Source: CAYXVJ01 sp050309435
GTDB lineage: Bacteria; Bacillota; Clostridia; Saccharofermentanales; Fastidiosipilaceae
Assembly (NCBI GenBank): GCA_050309435.1
Contig: JBNRMJ010000003.1
Coordinates: 1-64,000 of the forward strand
Direction of reading: 5' to 3'
Length of the DNA stretch: 64,000 nt
Shown here: positions 34,036 to 42,571 of the stretch, one piece after another
Layout of the letters: every line of letters begins with the position of its first letter
Position numbering within the stretch: the first letter of the stretch is position 1
Program-made: the position numbers and the translations under genes
Notes under the pieces: model-generated
Seen by the model: the letters and a program-made list of their open reading frames with translations, nothing else
The model's database searches: none
Told to the model about the DNA's origin: nothing

Positions 34036-34880
34036 AGATGAAAGATATGGCCTCGAAACGTCTGGCTGTCTTGTCGGATCTGCATCTGAATAAAGCTGCC
34101 ATGCGAGCCGGGTTTAAGGCCGTCATCGCCGGGCTGGTCGGCGAGCTTGAGATCGACATTCTGATTTTATCGGGTGATATCACGCCCGGGGCCGGCCAGA
34201 CGATCGTCTATGTGCGCGAGCTGATCCGGATGCTTGGCATTCCCGTATATTATGTGCCGGGAAACCATGAGCTCTGGAACCGTTACAACGGACTGGAGAC
34301 CCGTGAGATTTACGATTTATTTCGCGCCGATCCCAACTGTTTGTCCGGTAAAATCGTGGATTTGGGCGGAGGCTATAAGCTTCTGGGCGATATTCACTGG
34401 TACGACTACAGTTACGCGGACCACGATAAATTTACCGGGGAGCAGTTCGAGCGAAAAATGCTTCGCGGCAGCCGCTGGCAAGATGCTTATTACGTGGACT
34501 GGGGGATTCCGGATGCCCTCGTAACAAAACGATTTTTAGAGGAACAGCAAGATCTGCTGGCGCAGCTTCAAGACGATAAACTCATCTATGTATCTCATAT
34601 GATCAACCATCCGGCATTTTCGGTTCCGTCCCACCGCTTCGAACTCTGGGCATTCTTTAATGCGTATCTTGGCAGCCGCAAGCTCTATGAGCTGATTTTA
34701 AGTGTGAAGCCCGAAGTCGCAATTTGCGGACATGTTCATCATCGACGAGATTTTACGGAAGATGGCATCCGCTTTATCTGTGCCTGCCTCGGTTATTCGA
34801 AGGAATGGCGCTACCTGGCAAAGGGCGAGCAGACTTTAGCCGTCCAGATCCGTGAAACGATCCGGCTTATCGATCTATAG
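34032..34880 (+). CDS. Calcineurin-like metallophosphoesterase
   Basis: 282 residues. The family motifs are all present: SDLHLN (DxH), LSGDIT, VPGNHELWNRYN, a His in VSHMINH and CGHVHHRRD. No signal peptide. It starts on the ATGA overlapping the mfd stop, so its synthesis is tied to mfd. The substrate is unknown; a DNA or nucleotide phosphoesterase role would fit the repair neighbour, but that is speculation. It is a different subfamily from the phosphoesterase at 13629-14585 (the metal motifs are the only clear similarity). Confidence 0.88.
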   Translation: MKMKDMASKRLAVLSDLHLNKAAMRAGFKAVIAGLVGELEIDILILSGDITPGAGQTIVYVRELIRMLGIPVYYVPGNHELWNRYNGLETREIYDLFRADPNCLSGKIVDLGGGYKLLGDIHWYDYSYADHDKFTGEQFERKMLRGSRWQDAYYVDWGIPDALVTKRFLEEQQDLLAQLQDDKLIYVSHMINHPAFSVPSHRFELWAFFNAYLGSRKLYELILSVKPEVAICGHVHHRRDFTEDGIRFICACLGYSKEWRYLAKGEQTLAVQIRETIRLIDL

Positions 34881-34916
34881 AATTTACCATCACGCAAAAG
34901 ATTTCCAAAAGATAAG

Positions 34917-34951
34917 AAACGACCTCTTGCCAACTGGGAAAGAGGTCGTTT
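34917..34951. terminator. Bidirectional terminator
   Basis: AAACGACCTCTT (34917-34928) pairs with AAGAGGTCGTTT (34940-34951), a perfect 12-bp stem ending in A/T runs on both sides. It separates the mfd operon from the convergent anti-sigma gene. Confidence 0.85.
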
Positions 34952-34988
34952 AATCGTCTCGGATTCCGATTATGCTTTTAGCTTTTAG

Positions 34989-36056
34989 TCAGTGGTTAAA
35001 TACGAAAGGCAAAAGGACTGTCTCGTCGCCTGTTTGAAGGACGATGCGATATTCCCGGCCGTTTTCGAGGCCGAAATTAAAACCAAGGACAAGTTCTATC
35101 GGTGTCGGAATAACGATTTGACCGTTTTCGATCGGCTTGTAGAGATCTTTGGCCATCTCATCGAGCTGAGCCGAAAGCTTGAACTCGCTTGTTCCGGCGG
35201 CGTCGCTCAGCACAGCCCAGCTCTCGCCGTTTCTTGCTTCCACCACAATACGGTCAAGAAGCACCAGGGAAGAAGGGGTGAATTCTTCGTAGGCCGGTTG
35301 GATTTCGCCGTCAATAAATCCCGGTAGATCGCCGTCTACCGCTTCGCCCGTGTCGACTTCTGTATCCGGCAGCATCGGTTCGGGCAGGGCGGGATCGATC
35401 TGGTCGTGAACGATCGTTTCGGGATCTCTCGTGTCATGGACGTCAGCTTTACCGGCTTCAGTTGATGGCTTACCGATTTGAATCTGAATACGTGTGAAGC
35501 TCTCATCGGACTTGGCTATGTAGTAGAAATCGTGGGGCTCGCTACTGCCGCCCGTGCTGCGATAGTGAAGATAACCTTCCCGGGGAGGAAATTGCGAAGG
35601 CGATCCTGTTGCTCCCTGATTGTCGCGACCCGGTTTCTCTGCGGTATCGTCGCTTTCTCCGGCGACTTCCATGCCGCCGTCAAAATTCCCGGCCATATCT
35701 TCTTCCGACAGGGCTTTTCCTCCTTCGTCGAGTGTAGCTTTATTGCCAAACAAGTTTGCCGAACCTCCGGCAATATAGATGCCGCCGACCAGGACAGCCA
35801 ACGCCGCCGCAGCGGCCACCGCGGCTCTCGCGCTTCGGGTAAAGACCGGTAGTTTTTTCGCCGGACTTGTCTCGGTCGCCATGCTTTCTTCGTTTGCTTG
35901 ATAAAGTTTTACTTTCAGAAGTTTTTTCTGTTCTTCCGACAAGGAAATTTTGTCGACTTCCGAGCGGTAACGGGCCGAAAATGCCCGGTCAAACTCGTCG
36001 GGGCTGTTTTGAACGCGACTGTCGGATGTCAGATCCCGTTTCCTGATCTCTTTCAT
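34989..36056 (-). CDS. Probable membrane anti-sigma factor
   Basis: About 355 residues from ATG 36056, which has GGGAGG upstream and overlaps the sigma factor stop as ATGA. The N-terminal 80 residues are cytoplasmic (SLSEEQKKLLKVKLYQANEE is a short helical region); a transmembrane helix lies at about residues 84-104 (AAVAAAAALAVLVGGIYIAGG). The outer 250 residues are acidic and low-complexity at first, then form a beta-rich domain near the C-terminus (YKPIENGQIVIPTPIELVLG). I do not recognise the outer domain by name. Position and coupling with an ECF sigma gene make it the cognate anti-sigma factor; this is inferred, as no ZAS zinc motif is visible. Confidence 0.75.
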   Translation of the reverse strand: MKEIRKRDLTSDSRVQNSPDEFDRAFSARYRSEVDKISLSEEQKKLLKVKLYQANEESMATETSPAKKLPVFTRSARAAVAAAAALAVLVGGIYIAGGSANLFGNKATLDEGGKALSEEDMAGNFDGGMEVAGESDDTAEKPGRDNQGATGSPSQFPPREGYLHYRSTGGSSEPHDFYYIAKSDESFTRIQIQIGKPSTEAGKADVHDTRDPETIVHDQIDPALPEPMLPDTEVDTGEAVDGDLPGFIDGEIQPAYEEFTPSSLVLLDRIVVEARNGESWAVLSDAAGTSEFKLSAQLDEMAKDLYKPIENGQIVIPTPIELVLGFNFGLENGREYRIVLQTGDETVLLPFVFNH

Positions 36057-36580
36057 ATGATAGCCTCCCTTTCGTTCCATAAGAGTCGTAGTTTTTGACG
36101 GCCGCGATGCAGCAGCGATTTAACGGTGCCTTCGCGACTGTCCATGACGCGGGCGATCTCCGCGACACTGAGTTCTTCGTAATAAAAAAGATGCAAGACC
36201 TGACGGTATTTAACCGGAAGCTGACGAAGAAGAGCTATGGCTTGATCCTCTGCGTAAACTTCGGCTTTCGGGTCCGGCGTTACGGCTGCCAGTTCATCGC
36301 TGAGTTCCGCGTGGTGACGTCTGTAAGAGGAAGTTCTTAAGTTTATACTGCAGTTGATCGCAACCCGAAGGAGCCAGGCCTTGCGATGTTCCTCGCTTTC
36401 AAACTTCGCCTTATTTTGAAATAAGCGCATAAAAACCTCCTGCGTGACATCTTCGGCATCCTCGCACTTGCCCAGACGGCTTAACGCCAGCCGGTAAACC
36501 ATATTGCCGTAGCGCTCGACAGCCCGGTCGATGTCCATGCCGTCAAGTTCGCTGTCTGCCCGGATCGGATCCTTATCCAT
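36053..36580 (-). CDS. ECF-type RNA polymerase sigma factor
   Basis: 175 residues. Region 2 is at about 18-85 (AVERYGNMVYRLALSRLGKC then EDAEDVTQEVFMRLF, the -10 binding segment) and region 4 at about 110-165 (LLRQLPVKYRQVLHLFYYEE, then SVAEIARVMDSREGTVKSLL as the -35 recognition helix-turn-helix, then HRGRQKL). There is no region 1.1 or 3, as in all ECF sigmas. It is translationally coupled to the putative anti-sigma gene downstream. Targets are unknown; the usual role is response to envelope stress. The promoter was not identified with confidence. Confidence 0.93.
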   Translation of the reverse strand: MDKDPIRADSELDGMDIDRAVERYGNMVYRLALSRLGKCEDAEDVTQEVFMRLFQNKAKFESEEHRKAWLLRVAINCSINLRTSSYRRHHAELSDELAAVTPDPKAEVYAEDQAIALLRQLPVKYRQVLHLFYYEELSVAEIARVMDSREGTVKSLLHRGRQKLRLLWNEREAII

Positions 36581-36668
36581 GCATACACCTGCCTAACTAC
36601 TCGATAACCCTTCGCCTGATTTTCACTTGAACGGAAAACAGTTGCTTCGGGTATGTCACTCTTAATAC

Positions 36669-36701
36669 AAAAACAGACTGCAAAAGGTTGCAGTCTGTTT
36701 T
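36669..36701 (-). terminator. Terminator after the flavoprotein gene
   Basis: AAAACAGACTGCAA and TTGCAGTCTGTTTT form a 14-bp perfect stem around AAGG, ending in a T-run on the minus strand. It lies between the sigma gene and the end of the upstream flavoprotein gene. Confidence 0.85.
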
Positions 36702-36724
36702 CATTATAGCTTGATGAAACGAAA

Positions 36725-37882
36725 TTATGCCGAGAGTTCTTTTTGTAATGCGTTGGAACGCTTTGTGTCGCCGAGCAGGACGTAACCGATCAGGCGGTCG
36801 CCGTCGTAGACGAGTTTTTCATAGCTCAAGGCTTCTTCGTCGGCCGTGATTTCTTCGCGGTAATTTTCGATGTTGCCCGGATCCGTGATGATGCCGGCGG
36901 AGGCGATTCTCGTATCCATGGTGTTAACCAGATAAGGCGGAATCGGCATGCTGTATATTTCGTTGCCGCCTGCGGCATTGGTACCGGCTGCTTTTCCCTG
37001 AGCCTGAGAAATCTGCCATAGTCCGTACCACCGTCCGTCAAAGAGCGTGTTGTCGCCGGCCGAGTATATATCTTTTTGACTCGTCTCCAGACGCTCGTTA
37101 ACGACGATGCAGCGATCCACGGCGATGTCGCAATCGCTGATGACATCGAGCTGAGCTCTTACGCCTGCTGAAATAAAGACAACATCCGCAGGCAGAACCC
37201 GGCCGTCCTTGAGACGGACTTCCTTGACGCGCCCGTTTTCGCCCGCCACGATTTCTTCGGTGGTGGCAGCGGTAATGACTTTGACGCCCTGGCGTTCGAC
37301 TTGTCTTGTAAACAGTTCGGCTGCTTTCTCGTCGAGCTGTCTGGTCATCATACGGGGCAAGACCTCGACGATCGTGGTGTCAAAACCTTTTTTTGCGAGG
37401 GCAAAGGCCGCCTCCAGTCCGAGTAAACCGCCGCCGATGACCACACCCTGCTTCAAGCCGTCAAGGCTCTGTTCGATGTTGATGGCTTCTTCCATGGTCC
37501 ACAGCGTTTCGACGCCCGGCAGCTTGCTGCCCTCAATCGGTGGTACGAAACTGCGGCTGCCGGTCGCCAGTATCAGGCGGTCGTAATCCAGACGGCTTCC
37601 GTCTGCCAGTTCGATTTGATGTTCTTCCGGTAAAACGCGCTTTACTTCGGTATTCAGACGAAGGTTGATGCCTTGTTGCGTATACCATGCTTCATCGTGC
37701 AAGTAGAGCTTCTCGCGCGAGGCCGGATCGGCTATCACATCGAAGAGTCTGAGACGAAAATAGGGCAGATGACCATCGCGGGTCACGACAAGAACATCGG
37801 CGCTCTCATCTTGTTTCTTGGCTGCTTGCGCCGCCGCGATGCCGGCCGGTCCGCTTCCGATTATAAGTATTCTTAATGGCAT
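36725..37882 (-). CDS. FAD-dependent NAD(P)H oxidoreductase, rubredoxin-reductase-like
   Basis: 385 residues. Two Rossmann motifs: FAD-binding GSGPAGIAAA (9-18) and NAD(P)-binding GGGLLGLEAA, with the FAD-site SAGD near residue 275. LPYFRLRLFDVIA and the overall length match the clostridial NADH:rubredoxin oxidoreductase type (about 380 residues), not the larger NADH oxidases or CoA-disulfide reductases, and there is no active-site Cys of the latter near residue 42. It would pass electrons from NAD(P)H to rubredoxin or a similar acceptor, useful for oxygen or peroxide scavenging in an anaerobe. No rubredoxin gene is adjacent. Ribosome binding site AAGGAGGC is before the start. Confidence 0.85.
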   Translation of the reverse strand: MPLRILIIGSGPAGIAAAQAAKKQDESADVLVVTRDGHLPYFRLRLFDVIADPASREKLYLHDEAWYTQQGINLRLNTEVKRVLPEEHQIELADGSRLDYDRLILATGSRSFVPPIEGSKLPGVETLWTMEEAINIEQSLDGLKQGVVIGGGLLGLEAAFALAKKGFDTTIVEVLPRMMTRQLDEKAAELFTRQVERQGVKVITAATTEEIVAGENGRVKEVRLKDGRVLPADVVFISAGVRAQLDVISDCDIAVDRCIVVNERLETSQKDIYSAGDNTLFDGRWYGLWQISQAQGKAAGTNAAGGNEIYSMPIPPYLVNTMDTRIASAGIITDPGNIENYREEITADEEALSYEKLVYDGDRLIGYVLLGDTKRSNALQKELSA

Positions 37883-38306
37883 AAAGGCCTCCTTAAAGAA
37901 AATGGATAGATTACGTCTTGCGAACGGATCATCCGTGGTAAGTTCATTCTATACTTATTGCTTAGGACAACAAGAACAATAAGCACGGAAATATGCGACT
38001 AAGATTATTTGTTTAACTTGCCCTAAAACAGCTTGCCTAATATTCTTGAAGATCAAAAATCGAACAATGGTAAGCATATTAACTCCTCAATAATAAAGAA
38101 AATACTAATATTTTATCGAAAATATCGTCGCATTGATTAATATTTGGATAAATATGTCTGTAATATTATGCTAAGTAAAAAAATATTCACTTTTTTTAAT
38201 GGTCAGAAAAATATGATCATGATAGCGCATTATTTATCGCGGAGTAGATTTTAACTGTAAAAGTGCCTAAATCTTGAGAACAGTAATTGCTGCATTGATG
38301 AAAATC

Positions 38307-38320
38307 TGCAAACGTTTTCA
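38307..38320. promoter_or_regulatory. cre/LacI-type operator candidate
   Basis: TGCAAACGTTTTCA is a 14-bp near-perfect palindrome (only the third pair mismatched) centred on CG, agreeing with the cre consensus TGWAANCGNTNWCA at all but one position. It lies about 63 bases upstream of the -35 box. CcpA or a LacI-family regulator could bind; which is unknown. Confidence 0.55.
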
Positions 38321-38382
38321 TAGTCAAACTGTATATGCAATCGTTGTCACTTTTGCGATTTGAAGAATAAATAAACAAATTG

Positions 38383-38410
38383 TTGACATCGGATTTGAAA
38401 ATGGTATGCT
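38383..38410 (+). promoter_or_regulatory. Sigma-A promoter of the sugar ABC operon
   Basis: TTGACA at 38383-38388 and TATGCT at 38405-38410, separated by 16 bases. Transcription from here would give a leader of about 280 bases before the solute-binding protein gene. Confidence 0.7.
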
Positions 38411-38696
38411 TAGTGCAAGTTCACAAGCCTGATGATGCTTATTGACCTAAATAACAGCCGTAAACGGAAATAAACAGGTGAAATAGACATTATCATGATG
38501 GCCGCGAGCAGGTCGCAGATCTTCTATGTAAGGTGAGTTCGATAAAGAGGATAAGTTGTTCATTTGTATTTTTCCTGAAGCTTAGAAATGCAACTTTATG
38601 ATAGCCTTTGGCGATTTTCACCAATACCGTGAGCTGAAGCGTACGGACTCTCGTAGCTTAAATGGGGACGAACCATTACTTTTCTAGGAGGAAATA

Positions 38697-40352
38697 ATGA
38701 AGAAGAAATATCTCGTTAAAGGGATCGTATCGACGTTGCTTGCCAGCTCGATGATCCTATTGGCAGCCTGCGGTAACGGCACCGGCGGTGACGGTACCAC
38801 AAAAGGCACAACAAAAGGCAATGATTCGACAACTCCGGTCGGATCCGAAGGCGACGAGTTCGCCGGTTATCCGATGGATACAGATGTCAAAATTTCCTGG
38901 TATGTTAACCATGGTTATATCCTGAATCCTGCTTATGGTTCGGCTGAAGAGTCCCCGTTCCACAGAGATTTAGAAAAAAACACAGGTGTTGACATTGAAT
39001 GGAAATTCCCGACCGCCGGTACAGACGGAAATCAGGATCTGAACCTGTTGCTGGCCAGTGCTACTCTGCCCGATATCATTTATGGTGCGGTCATGAAGGA
39101 AGCAGACAGACATGTGGCAGAAGGCACAATCCGTGACCTGGCCGATGTTCTTGAAGCCAATTCTCCGAACTACTGGGCTTTCCTTCAGAGCAACGAAATG
39201 TATGACAAAGCGATGAAGACCGATAGCGGTGTTTACATCGGTTACGGTTTCTTCCGCGAAGACGGTGGCTGGAACGACACTTATCTGGGACCGGTCGTTC
39301 GTCAGGACCTCCTTGACGAACAGAACCTGGAGTTGCCCGAAACGATTTCCGAGTTCGAGAATGTTATTAAAGTCTTCAAAGAAGAATATGACATGACGCT
39401 CAGCTTCGCATGGAGCCGCTGGAACTCCTTTGGTATCGCAGGCGCCTTCGGTGCATACGGTGGTACTGTATTCCGTACTTATGTCGATAACGACGGTAAG
39501 ATCCAACTGGCTCAGGCCCAACCCGAGTGGCGCGATTATATGGCCAAGCTCAACGAGTGGTGGGAAGCCGGTTTGATGGACCAGGACGTTATGACACTTG
39601 ATGACAGCCTTGCCCAGAGTAAAGCCCTCAACGAAGTCATGGGTCTTTCCTTCACCTCGATGGGTCAGCTCTCCAACTGGATTAAAGATGCAGAAGCAGC
39701 CGATAACGGCGCCGAGTGGGTTGGCTTGCAATATCCGACCGACGATAACGGCAAACTTTCTTCAGTCTTTGGTGGTTACGGTATCGAGCCTGCTTCGATC
39801 ACCTTCATCAGCAACGATATTGACGATGAAAAACTGCCCGTAGCCATGCGTCTTCTGGACTATGCTTACACAGAAGAAGGCAACCTGTACTGGAACTTCG
39901 GTACCGAAGGCGAGTCCTGGGAATATAACGATGAAGGCGAAGTCGAGTACCTGCCTGTCGTTCTGGACGATCCGGACGGATTGAACAACGCCATCTCCAA
40001 GTACGGCGGATCCACATGGAGCGGTCCCTGCATCCAGGCCACACGCTTGCTCTATCTGAAGAACACCGAGCAGTCGATTGCGGCTAACGATACATGGTTC
40101 TATAAGAACGAAGAACAGACCTACAAGGATAAGATCCCGGCCGGCGTCTCCTTCACAGCTGACGAAGCCAACGAAATTCTGGAAATCCAGACTGCGATCT
40201 CGACCTTCGTTTCCGAAACGGCAGCCAAGTTCATGATCGGCGAACAGGATATCGACACCTTCGATGATTTCGTCGCTCAGATGGATTCCATGGGTCTTCC
40301 CAGACTTCTGGAAATCAACCAGGCCGCTTACGATCGCTTCATGGCTCGCTAA
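38697..40352 (+). CDS. Extracellular sugar-binding lipoprotein (LplA-like) of an ABC importer
   Basis: 551 residues. The N-terminus is a lipoprotein signal (KKKYLVKGIVSTLLASSMIL then LAAC, lipid on Cys25), followed by a Thr/Gly-rich linker and a large solute-binding domain of the family 1 type. The size (about 550, larger than typical 420-residue binding proteins) and the two permeases that follow match the LplA/YtcQ group that imports complex oligosaccharides or their acids. Several Trp and acidic residues (for example NEWWEAG, WSGPC) are typical of carbohydrate sites. Strong TAGGAGG before ATG 38697. The exact sugar is not readable. Confidence 0.92.
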   Translation: MKKKYLVKGIVSTLLASSMILLAACGNGTGGDGTTKGTTKGNDSTTPVGSEGDEFAGYPMDTDVKISWYVNHGYILNPAYGSAEESPFHRDLEKNTGVDIEWKFPTAGTDGNQDLNLLLASATLPDIIYGAVMKEADRHVAEGTIRDLADVLEANSPNYWAFLQSNEMYDKAMKTDSGVYIGYGFFREDGGWNDTYLGPVVRQDLLDEQNLELPETISEFENVIKVFKEEYDMTLSFAWSRWNSFGIAGAFGAYGGTVFRTYVDNDGKIQLAQAQPEWRDYMAKLNEWWEAGLMDQDVMTLDDSLAQSKALNEVMGLSFTSMGQLSNWIKDAEAADNGAEWVGLQYPTDDNGKLSSVFGGYGIEPASITFISNDIDDEKLPVAMRLLDYAYTEEGNLYWNFGTEGESWEYNDEGEVEYLPVVLDDPDGLNNAISKYGGSTWSGPCIQATRLLYLKNTEQSIAANDTWFYKNEEQTYKDKIPAGVSFTADEANEILEIQTAISTFVSETAAKFMIGEQDIDTFDDFVAQMDSMGLPRLLEINQAAYDRFMAR

Positions 40353-40404
40353 TACGTACTAACGCCGGAAGCCAAACCCCCGAATAACATAAACAAGTAA
40401 ACGA

Positions 40405-40440
40405 GTGAATGCGGCAGCTGCTGTAAGCTGCCGTGTTCAC
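40405..40440 (+). other. Intercistronic stem-loop between binding protein and permease genes
   Basis: GTGAA (40405-40409) and CGGCAGC (40412-40418) pair with GCTGCCG (40427-40433) and TTCAC (40436-40440). There is no T-run, so it is more likely a messenger-stabilising or partial termination element that keeps the binding protein in excess over the permeases, a common arrangement in importer operons (inference). Confidence 0.6.
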
Positions 40441-40464
40441 TCCACTATTAAAGGAGATACAATC

Positions 40465-41424
40465 GTGAGCGATATCAAAATGAGCAAGGTCGGGTTAAGC
40501 TCTTCTCGCAAGACCACCTTATCTTATAGACTCAGTCGCGACTATAAAATGAACAAGTATAAATACCTGCTCATTTTACCTGTACTAATCTACCTCGCGG
40601 TTTTCGCTTACAAACCGATGTATGGTCTACAGATTGCCTTTCTTAATTTCCGTCCCCGCTTAGGCATCTCCGGCAGTGAATTTGTCGGTTGGAAGAACTT
40701 TCAGAATTTCCTCGGTGATGTTCATTTCGGCAGAACGATCAGAAATACCTTTACGATCAGTATATTGACGATCGCTTTCGGGTTCCCCGCGCCTATTATC
40801 CTGGCGCTTCTGATCAATGAAATCCAGAATGCGAAATTCAAAAAATCGGTACAGACGATTACCTACATGCCCTACTTTATTTCACTGGTCGTCGTATGTT
40901 CTTTGATTAAGACTTATACCGGCTCGGAAGGTATTTTTTCTCAGATCGCCGTTTACTTCGGCGGCGAGCCGAAAAACTATCTGATGCAGGCAAATAAGTT
41001 CTATATGATATATGTCTTATCCGACATATGGCAAAATATCGGTTGGAACTCCATTATTTACCTGGCTGTCCTGACATCCATCGATCAGGAGCAGTACGAG
41101 GCTGCCATGATCGACGGTGCCAACCGCTTTAAACAGATGATTCACGTTACGCTGCCGAACCTGATGCCCACGATTATGATTCTCTTTATTCTGAGAATGG
41201 GCGGAATTTTGAACGTAGGCTACGAGAAAATTCTCCTGCTCTATTCGGACGGCATCATGAACGTTTCGGACGTTATTTCAACTTATACATACCGCAGAGG
41301 TATTATCGGCGCCGATTACAGTTACGGTACGGCAGTCGGCCTCTTCAACTCGATTATCAATGTCTGCTTCCTTTTGATTACAAATCAGATCAGCAAGCGT
41401 TTAACCGAGTCCAGTCTTTTCTAA
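40465..41424 (+). CDS. ABC sugar permease (LplB-like)
   Basis: 319 residues from GTG 40465, with AAGGAG 8 bases before it; the frame is open 20 codons further left across a hairpin, which is not a start. Six membrane helices are visible from residue 30. The EAA loop that contacts the ATPase reads YEAAMIDGANRFKQMIHVTL then PNLMPT. The LplB/YteP group is recognised by the short basic N-terminus, then YKPMYGLQIAFLNF. The ATPase gene is not in this operon; in this transporter group a shared MsmX-type ATPase encoded elsewhere usually energises import. Confidence 0.92.
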   Translation: MSDIKMSKVGLSSSRKTTLSYRLSRDYKMNKYKYLLILPVLIYLAVFAYKPMYGLQIAFLNFRPRLGISGSEFVGWKNFQNFLGDVHFGRTIRNTFTISILTIAFGFPAPIILALLINEIQNAKFKKSVQTITYMPYFISLVVVCSLIKTYTGSEGIFSQIAVYFGGEPKNYLMQANKFYMIYVLSDIWQNIGWNSIIYLAVLTSIDQEQYEAAMIDGANRFKQMIHVTLPNLMPTIMILFILRMGGILNVGYEKILLLYSDGIMNVSDVISTYTYRRGIIGADYSYGTAVGLFNSIINVCFLLITNQISKRLTESSLF

Positions 41425-41461
41425 AGAACCACGACAGCTTGCAGAAATTGGAGATCAAAAA

Positions 41462-42349
41462 ATGAGTACGAAAATTCGCCTCTCCTTGGGAGATCGCATA
41501 TTCAATGTTACGAACGTGGTTTTTATGCTGATCCTGTGCTTCCTGACACTGTACCCCATGTACTATGTCCTGTGCGCTTCTTTCAGCAGTAACGTAGCTT
41601 TGATGTCCCGTCCGGGTGCCCTCTGGTATCCGATCGGTTTTACGACCGGTGCTTACGGCCTGGCGTTTAAACATCCTTTGCTATTAAGCGGATACGGTAA
41701 CATCTTGAAGATATTGATCATCGCACTGCCGATCAACCTGGTCATGACGCTGTGCTGCGGCTTTTTCATGGCTTCGAAGAACATCATGTTCAAGAAACCC
41801 ATCATGGCCGTGATCCTCTTCACCATGTTTTTCAGCGGCGGCATGATTCCCGGTTATCTGAACGTCAGAGGCCTGGGTTTGACGGACAGTCTCTGGGCGC
41901 TGATCCTGCCCGGAGCACTAAGTGTTTATAACTCGATTATTTGTAAGACCGCTATCGAAGCGCTGCCGGACAGTTTGATGGAATCGGCCAATATCGACGG
42001 TGCCAACGATATCAAGATTCTTTTCCGAATCGTTACGCCTCTGATTATCCCGACCATCGCCGTTTTGCTCTTGTACTACGGTATCGGCCACTGGAACAGC
42101 TGGTTCCCCGCTTCGCTTTATATCGAGGACAACTATAAGCTGCCGATCCAAAACGTGCTTCGTGCCGTTTTGATCGCCAACTCGAATATTCTGAACTCGA
42201 CGGCTACGGAAGGAGACCAGATTAACCAGTTTGCCGAAACGATCAAATATTCGGCGATCATCGTTACGACCGTGCCGATTCTGGCGATTTATCCCTTCTT
42301 ACAGAAGTACTTTGTCAAAGGTGTCATGATCGGTGCCGTTAAAGGATAA
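41462..42349 (+). CDS. ABC sugar permease (YtcP-like)
   Basis: 295 residues, about six membrane helices, with the EAA loop LMESANIDGANDIKILFRIV followed by TPLIIPT. LYPMYYVLCASFSS near the start is characteristic of the YtcP/LplC permeases that pair with LplB-type subunits. It follows the first permease by 37 bases with its own TTGGAGAT. The two permeases and the lipoprotein make one importer; the ATPase is missing here. Confidence 0.93.
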   Translation: MSTKIRLSLGDRIFNVTNVVFMLILCFLTLYPMYYVLCASFSSNVALMSRPGALWYPIGFTTGAYGLAFKHPLLLSGYGNILKILIIALPINLVMTLCCGFFMASKNIMFKKPIMAVILFTMFFSGGMIPGYLNVRGLGLTDSLWALILPGALSVYNSIICKTAIEALPDSLMESANIDGANDIKILFRIVTPLIIPTIAVLLLYYGIGHWNSWFPASLYIEDNYKLPIQNVLRAVLIANSNILNSTATEGDQINQFAETIKYSAIIVTTVPILAIYPFLQKYFVKGVMIGAVKG

Positions 42350-42400
42350 TAACGGATAGAGATCAGCTTCCGGAGAACAGTGCATAGATTTCGTTTTAGC

Positions 42401-42436
42401 AGCCTCTGCGTGCCGGTCACGACAGGGGCTCTAATT
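42401..42436 (+). terminator. Probable terminator after the ABC importer genes
   Basis: AGCCTCTG (42401-42408) pairs with CAGGGGCT (42423-42430), including one T-G pair, and is followed by CTAATTTT. The T-run is imperfect, so read-through into the next gene is possible. Confidence 0.55.
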
Positions 42437-42470
42437 TTAACTAAAAAGAACAATTCGGCCCGTATCAGAC

Positions 42471-42499
42471 TTATCAGGATCGTGCCCTTGTTATATAAT
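42471..42499 (+). promoter_or_regulatory. Candidate promoter of the LarA-like gene
   Basis: TTATCA (42471-42476) and TATAAT (42494-42499) with a 17-base spacer. Together with the preceding terminator it suggests that the LarA-PfkB-Gnd genes can be transcribed apart from the importer. Confidence 0.55.
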
Positions 42500-42571
42500 A
42501 GAGCTGTTGGAAACAAAGGGATACCAGATAAGCTTTTTTAGATGAAAAGCCGAGAATAGGAGATATCCGCC

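Larger units (their letters stand above)
37883..38696. other. 814-base intergenic region, AT-rich, with sugar-operon control elements
   Basis: No gene is supported. The left two-thirds are AT-rich without recognisable structure. The right third holds a cre-like palindrome (38307-38320), a promoter (38383-38410) and an unusually long leader of about 285 bases before the solute-binding protein start. I found no matching known riboswitch in that leader. Confidence 0.55.

Noticed and set aside
38411..38696. Possible tRNA or known riboswitch in the long leader
   Set aside because: No cloverleaf and no known core motif could be found by eye.
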